Source: Prevotella sp. (GTDB lineage: Bacteria; Bacteroidota; Bacteroidia; Bacteroidales; Bacteroidaceae). From it: a DNA stretch of 23,583 bases. Both the position numbers and the translations under genes were made by a program. The notes beneath the pieces are model-generated. The model saw only the letters and a list, made by a program, of their open reading frames with translations. It was not told the origin of the DNA and did no database searches. The stretch covers positions 1 through 23,583 of the forward strand of contig JAIJUV010000021.1 in the NCBI GenBank assembly GCA_022732315.1. Direction: 5' to 3'. Below are positions 1 through 6,964 of the stretch, one piece after another (position 1 is the first letter of the stretch; every line of letters starts with the position of its first letter).

Positions 1-235
1 GCTGAATAAACGGAACCTTAACCGCCTTCCTCGGATTACTCACGGATTTTAAACGGAAACTCGACCTGACGGTCGTGGCGATACCCCCTAAAACTGGAAA
101 ATGCCAGCCATTACTGGGCAATCGCAAGCCAGCCTATACGGCGCTAGCCCAATGGCCGTAAGGCCAAATCCGTTTAAATTCCGTGCGTAATCCGTGAAGC
201 AAGAATGTTCCGTTTACTCTGCGTAATCCGATGAA
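1..235. repeat. Large imperfect palindromic repeat element (left copy)
   Basis: Two related arms face each other. Arm 1 has a 16-base block at 1-16 and a 26-base block at 32-57. Arm 2 has the same blocks in reverse complement at 207-222 and 169-194, with only a few mismatches. Each arm is followed on its inner side by a small hairpin at the equivalent place: CGACC-tgac-GGTCG at 62-75 and GGCC-gtaa-GGCC at 154-165. The middle (about 76-153) has no gene. Arm 2 and its flank (142-235) recur in inverted orientation at 23490-23583. It looks like a dispersed, non-coding palindromic element; no open frame or transposase belongs to it. Its family is not recognised. Confidence 0.75.
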
Positions 236-273
236 TAAAATAAAGAATGAATAAAATAAAGAATGAATAAAAA
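231..273. repeat. 16-bp AT-rich tandem repeat, about 2.7 copies
   Basis: The 16-base unit ATGAATAAAATAAAGA occurs at 231-246 and 247-262, and a partial third copy runs to 273, directly abutting the terminator hairpin. Such slippage-prone AT repeats between converging elements are usually neutral. It fills most of the space between the palindromic element and the end of the AlbA_2 gene. Confidence 0.8.
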
Positions 274-300
274 GGGTGTACCCGTTAGCAGGCACACCCC
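269..300 (-). terminator. Intrinsic terminator of the AlbA_2-domain gene
   Basis: Read on the minus strand, a 6-bp stem (acaccc at 294-299 with gggtgt at 274-279) is followed at once by five T residues (A269-A273 on the plus strand). It lies 19 bases after the stop codon at 319-321, the expected place for the end of that transcript. Confidence 0.75.
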
Positions 301-318
301 ATTTGTTTTATGATAATC

Positions 319-3300
319 TTATTTCATCTTGCAATCCGGCAATACAGCCATGCATCTCTTTCCCTCCATGGTCTTCAGGATGCAGCCAATGGTCTTTCTT
401 CCTATGTTTCTGTTCACAGGAACCTGCGATTGCGGAATCACCTCTACATAGTGAACGCCGGCATTCGGCACATCCATCGGCAGGACGCCCTCTGCCTGCA
501 TCTTCTCATGATTGAATTTATCTACGTCGTCGAAACGCACATAGCGGTTGGTCTTGCTGTCAACGAATCCTACGCATACCGAATCTTCATCGGTGGCGAT
601 AGAAGCGAAGATGAGTTTTTCACCTGCATATCGCTTGAATACCCTGCCTCTCTCTCGCTGCAGAAGCTCTGCCATCGAAACCTTGCAGACTCTTCCGCTT
701 TCATATACCAGGATGAGCCAGCCTTCTTCCTCGTCCTCGTGAACGGCGAGCTTCAGGCGATAGTCTTGCCAGTCATCCTCGTCGAGCAGTTTATATTCAT
801 CGGTGTCAAGCAGACAGATTACGGCAGTCACTGGGCGATAGCCTTCCTCGTAGTCGTGCAGCGCATTGTTGCGCAGGCGTGAGGTTTGGATATGGTCGGT
901 AATAGGTGCCGACTCCACATGCTTGGTAGTAGCTTTGGCATCCTTTTCTGCTGATGGTGCTTCAGCCGCTGCAGATGCAGTGACGGGTTGCGTGATAGCC
1001 AGATGAGGCACATGTTCCTCAGCCCACTGCTTTCTGATGGCAAAGAACTTGTCCTTGTAGTTGCCGTTCACCTTTCGTGCCGATGTACCCATTCGCTCGA
1101 AGTATTCCGAACTTACGGCGATAGGATGCGGACATGGTTCGATGTCGATGATGAGCACGGCATTGTTCACTTCATTATCAAAATGGGTGTGCACGTAGTG
1201 GGCACCCTCCTGGCCCAGGTAGTAAACTATCTGGTTGTTCACATACACCTCGAATTTATCTCTTGAACCCTTGAAGAGCGGATTCTTCAGGTCCTCTTCC
1301 AGTCCCATCTCGTAACCGATGTCGGATACACCCAGATAGAGATGTCCACCCTCGGCATTGAGGAAGGCGCAGATTTCCTGCATGATCTTTACAGTCTGAG
1401 CCTGCACGTCCACCTTCATAGAGTTTTCCGGATAAACGATAGAAGTCTTGAACTCCGTATGGAAATCTTCCTTGCCATAGTTCTTCTTGTTGGAAGATGA
1501 CTTGTGTAGCTTGAGCAGTGCCCTGATTTTGTCGAGGATGTCGCCAGCCTGGGTAAGGAGTCCCGATTTCTTCACGAAGTTGTGCGATAGAACCAAGGAT
1601 GCAAGCTGCTGCAGCTGCGGATCTTCCGTCAGACTGCTCCATTGGTAGAGTTCCTCGTAATGATCATCGCTGTCGAGACATCCGATGATGCGCAGCTGCA
1701 TGAAGTCGTGGCGCAGGATGGCATTTCTCTCAAAGAGCTCAGGCTCTGTTTCTGCGATGAGATCTATCTTCTTGGTATCCACCTTGTCTAATGCTGCAAA
1801 GTCGTTGAGCAGTTCAAGCAGAGTGAGTCGGCTGTCGTAATAGTTGGTGCGTTCCTTGCTGTCTATCATGATGGCGAGCAGTCGACAGAAGTTCAGATAG
1901 TTATATGCCTTGATATTATCCTCTTCCAGGGTAGCCTTGGCGTCGATGATGCCCATCAGTTCTGATACATATACGCTGTCCATATCCATGGCATCCGCCA
2001 GTTCGTCTTTCTCTGCCTTCGGGTTATACACCTCGTGGTTGGCATAGCCGAGCATCAGGTTGTGGAAGGCTTCGGCAAGACTGAATCTGCTTTCCGGTGA
2101 TTCGCGCAGGAAGGTGCCATAGAGATAGTCGCTGCTGCCCTCGGTGATGTTGTCCACCTCCACGATCATGCCTCGTCTCAGGTCGTCTACCGTCATGCCC
2201 GGTGCAGGCGAAACGGATACGGAGAAGCCCTCGCTGCTTACGGCAGGTACTCTAGTCAGACCCGGAACCTGACTGAAAACCAGACAGGTGAGTCGGGAGT
2301 TGTAGAACAGGTCGTTCACTCTCACGTCGTCCTCATATTCGCTGATCATGTCGCGCATGGCAAACTCATAGGTACCATCGCTCTTCACATTCTTTACGTA
2401 GGCACGCAGCAGGAGCGGCATGCCCTGGTATTCAAACGACTGCATACTGACATCGCCAGGGAAGAATGGCACCACGTCGTTCAGAACATCCAGCGTACCC
2501 GTTCCCTCATATCCGTCTTCCACCACCTTGCATTCAAACATCAGGTTTCCTGCAATCTTCTTTGTGATGATGATATCCGTTTCGTCATCGATATAGAGTT
2601 TCTTGCTTTGCTTTTTGGAAGTCTTTCTCTTTTTCGAGAAGAGCGAGTCGTTGATGTACCCCCACAGTTCCTTGAAGTGCTCGATGGTGGTACCCACCTT
2701 TCCGCGCAGTTTCACCGGAGGCTTTTCGTCGAGTCTTACGGAGAGTCCATGCCATAGTCCCATACGTGCCGACAGGGGCAGATAGAGATTTTCCTTATCC
2801 AGATTCTTGGGTTGGATGGTGATGGCCTGTTCGTTTACGGTGAGCAGAGCCAGATCGCTTTCATATTTAGCCGGTTCGATATTCTCCACGGTTTCGTTCT
2901 CCTGCGAGCAGAGCATGTTGGAAAGCACGAAGGCATCGTCGCTGTTGTATGGCAGGGCGGCGTCGAATTCCGATTGCGTGAAGAGCGAGAGGAATGATTT
3001 CTGCAGTGTCTTGTTCGGATCGCTCACGTTCATGAGCGATACCAGTCGGTAGAGTAGTGCCTGGTTCAGCGAACTGTCGTAAATCTTGTGGGTAGCATGT
3101 CTGCCCAGAATCAGTTCGATGGTGAGCACCTGTATCATGGTCTCCTTGGTATGGATGTCGCTGGTGAGTCGGTCGGTCTGGTTATAGATATTGTCCACGT
3201 ATCCCTGGAGCAGTTTGATCCATTGCATCTGGAATGGTTTTCTGTTCCATAGATACATTTCCTGTCCTCTGATGGTGGTTAAGATGGAATCGATGAATTT

Positions 3301-4185
3301 CTCCATGATGGAGAAATCGAGCATGAAGATGCACTGCATGATGCAGAATTGCTTGCGCGGATGATAAATATAGGCGCAGGTGGATAGGGTTGAGAGGATT
3401 TGGCTGATGGTATCTTCTGCCTTGCCTTTTCTTAGGATTTCGATGGCTTGTATATAGTAGGATAGCAGCTCGATGACATCGGTGAAGCGCTGTTCTAGCA
3501 GAATGCGCTCGGCTTCCTTGCATCGTGGCAGCAGATTTTCGCTTTCCAGCGTTTCCAGGCAGTGGGTATGTATCTGTCGGAGCAGGATTTGTAGTTCGTC
3601 CTGGTTCAGGGAGTCGGATAGGCCCACAATCCATCTGTGGCATTCCAGGTCGAAGATGTCGGATGGAGTATCTCCGAGCATCAGGTTTCTGAATTCCTGC
3701 GTATTCCAGTTTTCCTCGCCGATGATATCATAGAATTCCTTTTCCGACAGTGAGAATTCCGATTTGTCGGCACCCAGCACTTCCACGAGCTGCACGTCCA
3801 TGTATTTCTGGTGGAATTTCAGGATGCGGCATCTTACCATAGGCGTGAGTGCGGCATTGATCACCGTGTCTCTCTTGAGCATGGCTGTGAAGCCAAACTC
3901 ATCTTCCAGATGGTAGAAGTTGCCCAGTGCCATCTTGATTTTAAAGTTCACCTCGTCGTTTTCCTTGTAGTTTTTTCTCATGAGGTGCTCAATGTCCTGA
4001 GCGATGAAAACCTTGCCCAGATGAGTGGTAATCATCAGGCAGTTGAGCGTTTCCGGAGCGGGTTGCCTTCTCTGGAAGTCAACCTGTGCCACCTTGTAAA
4101 TTCTGTCTTCCACTTCGATGACGAACTTGTGTTCTTCTTCATCTACTCGCAGAACCTTTGCTTTGATGTTTTTGATATTATTCAT
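319..4185 (-). CDS. Large AlbA_2 (Schlafen-type) domain protein, function unknown
   Basis: A 1288-residue soluble protein with no signal peptide or membrane segment. The recognisable part is an AlbA_2 domain at about residues 905-1035: an E-F-K-T-S motif, then FLNAEGGHLYLGVSD and a later GTSARKVNG strand. This domain is often annotated as a putative nucleic-acid-binding or ATP-binding domain and is related to the Schlafen core. Residues 1-130 and about 470-720 look like several small beta-barrel (OB/S1-like) modules separated by a long helical region (about 180-430). A Lys-rich linker lies near 515-530. An Ala-rich linker (about 1060-1100) leads to a beta-rich C-terminal domain that weakly resembles repeated gyrase-A-type blades. 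Most AlbA_2 proteins are far shorter, so the size is unusual. The gene stands alone, is divergent from the next gene and has its own promoter and terminator. A role in nucleic-acid binding or stress control is inference. Confidence 0.8.
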   Translation of the reverse strand: MNNIKNIKAKVLRVDEEEHKFVIEVEDRIYKVAQVDFQRRQPAPETLNCLMITTHLGKVFIAQDIEHLMRKNYKENDEVNFKIKMALGNFYHLEDEFGFTAMLKRDTVINAALTPMVRCRILKFHQKYMDVQLVEVLGADKSEFSLSEKEFYDIIGEENWNTQEFRNLMLGDTPSDIFDLECHRWIVGLSDSLNQDELQILLRQIHTHCLETLESENLLPRCKEAERILLEQRFTDVIELLSYYIQAIEILRKGKAEDTISQILSTLSTCAYIYHPRKQFCIMQCIFMLDFSIMEKFIDSILTTIRGQEMYLWNRKPFQMQWIKLLQGYVDNIYNQTDRLTSDIHTKETMIQVLTIELILGRHATHKIYDSSLNQALLYRLVSLMNVSDPNKTLQKSFLSLFTQSEFDAALPYNSDDAFVLSNMLCSQENETVENIEPAKYESDLALLTVNEQAITIQPKNLDKENLYLPLSARMGLWHGLSVRLDEKPPVKLRGKVGTTIEHFKELWGYINDSLFSKKRKTSKKQSKKLYIDDETDIIITKKIAGNLMFECKVVEDGYEGTGTLDVLNDVVPFFPGDVSMQSFEYQGMPLLLRAYVKNVKSDGTYEFAMRDMISEYEDDVRVNDLFYNSRLTCLVFSQVPGLTRVPAVSSEGFSVSVSPAPGMTVDDLRRGMIVEVDNITEGSSDYLYGTFLRESPESRFSLAEAFHNLMLGYANHEVYNPKAEKDELADAMDMDSVYVSELMGIIDAKATLEEDNIKAYNYLNFCRLLAIMIDSKERTNYYDSRLTLLELLNDFAALDKVDTKKIDLIAETEPELFERNAILRHDFMQLRIIGCLDSDDHYEELYQWSSLTEDPQLQQLASLVLSHNFVKKSGLLTQAGDILDKIRALLKLHKSSSNKKNYGKEDFHTEFKTSIVYPENSMKVDVQAQTVKIMQEICAFLNAEGGHLYLGVSDIGYEMGLEEDLKNPLFKGSRDKFEVYVNNQIVYYLGQEGAHYVHTHFDNEVNNAVLIIDIEPCPHPIAVSSEYFERMGTSARKVNGNYKDKFFAIRKQWAEEHVPHLAITQPVTASAAAEAPSAEKDAKATTKHVESAPITDHIQTSRLRNNALHDYEEGYRPVTAVICLLDTDEYKLLDEDDWQDYRLKLAVHEDEEEGWLILVYESGRVCKVSMAELLQRERGRVFKRYAGEKLIFASIATDEDSVCVGFVDSKTNRYVRFDDVDKFNHEKMQAEGVLPMDVPNAGVHYVEVIPQSQVPVNRNIGRKTIGCILKTMEGKRCMAVLPDCKMK

Positions 4186-4215
4186 ACTGATATAACAAAT
4201 GTTTTAAACTGATTA

Positions 4216-4223
4216 CAAAGGTA
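4216..4223 (-). promoter_or_regulatory. Bacteroidetes -7 element for the AlbA_2 gene
   Basis: On the minus strand the sequence reads TACCTTTG, a full match to the Bacteroidetes sigma-ABfr -7 consensus TAnnTTTG, about 30 bases before the start codon at 4185. No clear -33 TTG is visible at the usual spacing. Confidence 0.6.
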
Positions 4224-4340
4224 CATAAAAAAAATGTGTTTCCTTATAAAATGCCCATAAAATAATCACTTTTTAGTATTTATTTGTCTTAAAATACATT
4301 AAATGTTAGATGAAGATGCAAATTAATGACATAATTCTAT

Positions 4341-4348
4341 TAATTTTG
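4341..4348 (+). promoter_or_regulatory. Bacteroidetes -7 element for the surface protein gene
   Basis: TAATTTTG matches TAnnTTTG exactly. It lies 18 bases before the ATG at 4367 and 24 before the in-frame ATG at 4373. A start site some 5-8 bases downstream leaves a very short leader, which slightly favours the second ATG as the real start. The -33 element is not evident. Confidence 0.55.
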
Positions 4349-4366
4349 CAGAATAAATAACATTTT

Positions 4367-6760
4367 ATGCTTATGAAGAGAGTACTACTTACTTTTATGG
4401 CTGCTGCCGCAACCGTTGCCGCAACAGCACAAGACATTTACATGACTGATTTCTCTACGGAGGAAGAATTCCAGAAATGGACGGTTATCGATGCCAACGA
4501 AGATGGTGCTACCTGGAAATTCGATGCCGAGGGCAGTCAGTCACACGTTTATTACCCTTATTCGGCTACGAATGTAGCCGACGACTGGCTGGTTTCTCCT
4601 GCCATCACTCCAAAGAAAACGGGTAACCTGCTGGTGAAATATACCACCTATGGTACCAGCTATGGTGAGAGAATCGAGGTGCGCACAGGTTCAAAGCCAA
4701 CCGTCAGTGCTTTGAAGAAACTTCAGAATCTCAACGATGCTGTCAAGGGGCAGGCTACCACGGAATCATTCATCTACAGTGCCAAGGAAGGCGAGCCTTT
4801 CTATGTAGGATTCCGCTGCTTCAGTCCTGCCGACCAGTGGAAGTTCTATATGTGCGACTTCAGTGTTTCTGAAATCGACAAGGCCATCGATTTGCAGGCC
4901 ACCGACCTGCTTACCCCTGAAACAGGTGATAATCTTACGGATGCAGAAACCGTGAAGATCAGAGTTGCCAATATCGGCTTCGATGCCAGCCAGAACTTCA
5001 AGGTAGCTTATCAGATTGACGACCGTGAGCCAGTGGTAGAGGATGTGAATGCCACCCTGGAGGCTGGCGAGAGCATGGAATATACCTTCAATACCAAGGC
5101 AGATTTCTCAGAGCCACGCCACAACTACAATGTCAAGGTCTACTCCATCGATTCAGATGATTACAACATGGCCAACGATACCTGCCAGGTAGCCGTGCGC
5201 CACAATGGTGCCCTCACTCCTCCATGCACATGGGGATTTGAGCCTAATGAGGACAATGTGCAGTTTAAATACTACAACCTCAATGAGGATGATGGCAACT
5301 GGACCCTGTATTCAAGCCTTTGGATGAACATGGCACGCACAGGCGTAACCTGTCTCGCCTATAATTATAATAAGGAGAACAATGCCAACGACTGGGCTGT
5401 TCTCGACCCAGTGAAGGTAGAGGCTGGCTACTACGTATTGCGCTACTGGTATTCCGGTTCCGACGGACATACCGAGAAGTTGGGCGTATATTATGGTAAT
5501 GGCAATACCCCTGCCGATATGACCAGCAAGATTGATGAGCAGACCATCCAGCAGGGTGCTTACCAGGAAGCGTTCAAGGTAATCAAGTTCGACAAGCCAC
5601 AGACCATCTATCTGGGCTTCTATGCCTTCAGCGACAAGGATGAGAACTGGCTCACCATCGACGATGTACAGTTCTACAAGGCATCCAGCGATGCATCCGA
5701 CCTGGGTATCAACAGTATTTCCAAGCCATATGATTATGCCCGCACTCCTAACGACAAGAATGTGGAGTTCGAGGTTCAGAATGTAGGCATCAAGGATGCA
5801 GAGGGTAAGGCCATCATTTCTGTAGATGGTGAGGTGAAGAAGGAAATCACCCTCGATATGAAGGCACAGAAGATTACTTCTTTCACTGCCGAGGATGTCA
5901 TTGCAGGATTATCACAGGGCAAGCATAAGCTGAAGATTGAGATTCAGAGTGCAGATGACAGCTCTACTGATAACAACGTGATTGAGAAGGAGTTTGTATC
6001 ACTCGGCACACCAGTCATCCTCTACGATTTCGAGGATGCAAAGATTCCTGAGGACTTCAGCTTCTATGTAGGCGACAAGGGTACCGTAAACCCTAATGCC
6101 GGTGAGGAATTCAACGAGCAGGGCTGGGGTATCTTCAACCTTGGCAAGCACGAGATGCTGGGCGAACACCTTCTGGCTGGTACATCCTGGATTGACGGCG
6201 CAACACCAGACCGCTGGATTATTCTTCCACAGGTGAAGGTTACCGATGAGAACACCTATTTTGCATGGGATGCGAATTCATTCAACGCTTATGGCAACCT
6301 GGATAGCTATAATGTGAAGGTTTCTGATGGTTCTACCAATCCTGCAGATTACTGGTATACTTCAGAGGCAAAGATTTCCAACGAGAGCACTACTCCAAAG
6401 ACCCGTGGTATCAGCCTTGGCAAGTACAATGGCAAGGATATCGCCGTGGCCTTCAACCTTGTTTCCAAGAAGGGTGAGGCACTCTGCCTCGACAACCTCG
6501 GATTCTATGGTGGAATAGAGAAGGTAGCCACAGGTATCAAGGATATTGCCAGTGATGCCCACGAGGTGATTGCCTTCGACAGCAACAGTTTCGCTGCAGC
6601 CGGCGCCGCATCTATCAGCATCGTTGATGTAAGCGGCAGAACCGTGATGAATGTAAATGGCAATGAGGCAAGCATCTCTTCATTGCAGCCGGGCGTCTAT
6701 GCCGCAGTAGTCAACTATGGCAACGGCAAGACCAGAACCATGAAGTTTGTGAAGAAATAA
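4367..6760 (+). CDS. Secreted choice-of-anchor-J surface protein with T9SS-type sorting domain
   Basis: A 797-residue exported protein. An N-terminal signal peptide (MKRVLLTFMAAAATVAATAQ, after an extra ML if the first ATG is used) is followed by three jelly-roll domains of the choice-of-anchor J / cleaved-adhesin type at about residues 22-165, 284-436 and 548-715. Each has the D/W-rich pattern such as DDWLVSP, NDWAVL or DRWIILP and ends with a strand like LTIDDVQFY. Two CARDB-like beta domains (about 167-280 and 437-547) lie between them. The last 75 residues (ISIVDVSGRTVM ... LQPGVYAAVVN ... KFVKK) match the type A C-terminal sorting domain of the Por/type IX secretion system, so the protein is probably surface-attached or released. 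Similar jelly-roll domains occur in adhesins and protease-associated modules; the ligand is unknown. It is a single-gene transcript with its own promoter and terminator. Confidence 0.85.
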   Translation: MLMKRVLLTFMAAAATVAATAQDIYMTDFSTEEEFQKWTVIDANEDGATWKFDAEGSQSHVYYPYSATNVADDWLVSPAITPKKTGNLLVKYTTYGTSYGERIEVRTGSKPTVSALKKLQNLNDAVKGQATTESFIYSAKEGEPFYVGFRCFSPADQWKFYMCDFSVSEIDKAIDLQATDLLTPETGDNLTDAETVKIRVANIGFDASQNFKVAYQIDDREPVVEDVNATLEAGESMEYTFNTKADFSEPRHNYNVKVYSIDSDDYNMANDTCQVAVRHNGALTPPCTWGFEPNEDNVQFKYYNLNEDDGNWTLYSSLWMNMARTGVTCLAYNYNKENNANDWAVLDPVKVEAGYYVLRYWYSGSDGHTEKLGVYYGNGNTPADMTSKIDEQTIQQGAYQEAFKVIKFDKPQTIYLGFYAFSDKDENWLTIDDVQFYKASSDASDLGINSISKPYDYARTPNDKNVEFEVQNVGIKDAEGKAIISVDGEVKKEITLDMKAQKITSFTAEDVIAGLSQGKHKLKIEIQSADDSSTDNNVIEKEFVSLGTPVILYDFEDAKIPEDFSFYVGDKGTVNPNAGEEFNEQGWGIFNLGKHEMLGEHLLAGTSWIDGATPDRWIILPQVKVTDENTYFAWDANSFNAYGNLDSYNVKVSDGSTNPADYWYTSEAKISNESTTPKTRGISLGKYNGKDIAVAFNLVSKKGEALCLDNLGFYGGIEKVATGIKDIASDAHEVIAFDSNSFAAAGAASISIVDVSGRTVMNVNGNEASISSLQPGVYAAVVNYGNGKTRTMKFVKK

Positions 6761-6783
6761 ATAGAAGATAAATGAAATCAAGA

Positions 6784-6815
6784 AACGGCATCAGGAACCC
6801 CCTGGTGCCGTTTTT
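6784..6815 (+). terminator. Strong intrinsic terminator after the surface protein gene
   Basis: A 10-bp stem (6786-6795 with 6801-6810, one G-T wobble) closes on a 5-base loop and runs straight into TTTTT at 6811-6815. The stem can extend by two A-T pairs. It begins 23 bases after the stop codon and separates this gene from the metalloprotease operon. Confidence 0.88.
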
Positions 6816-6880
6816 ATATCTTATTCATTTCCAAAATAACGTTAAAAACCATTAAGAACTTTCCAAAAATACATAATTAA

Positions 6881-6912
6881 TTGTGTATCATGACTTTTTG
6901 TCCTTACCTTTG
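6881..6912 (+). promoter_or_regulatory. Promoter of the metalloprotease-RagAB operon
   Basis: The -7 element TACCTTTG at 6905-6912 matches TAnnTTTG. A TTGTG at 6881-6885 sits about 20 bases upstream, the right spacing for the -33 element of Bacteroidetes housekeeping promoters. The predicted leader before the ATG at 6965 is about 45 bases. Confidence 0.65.
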
Positions 6913-6964
6913 CAAGGTTATAGAAGATTATTCAATAATATTTGGAATAAATATACGATTTTAA

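Noticed and set aside
310..882. 190-aa open frame opposite the AlbA_2 gene end
   Set aside because: Antisense to conserved coding sequence of the long protein, starting inside its terminator region, with no recognisable features.
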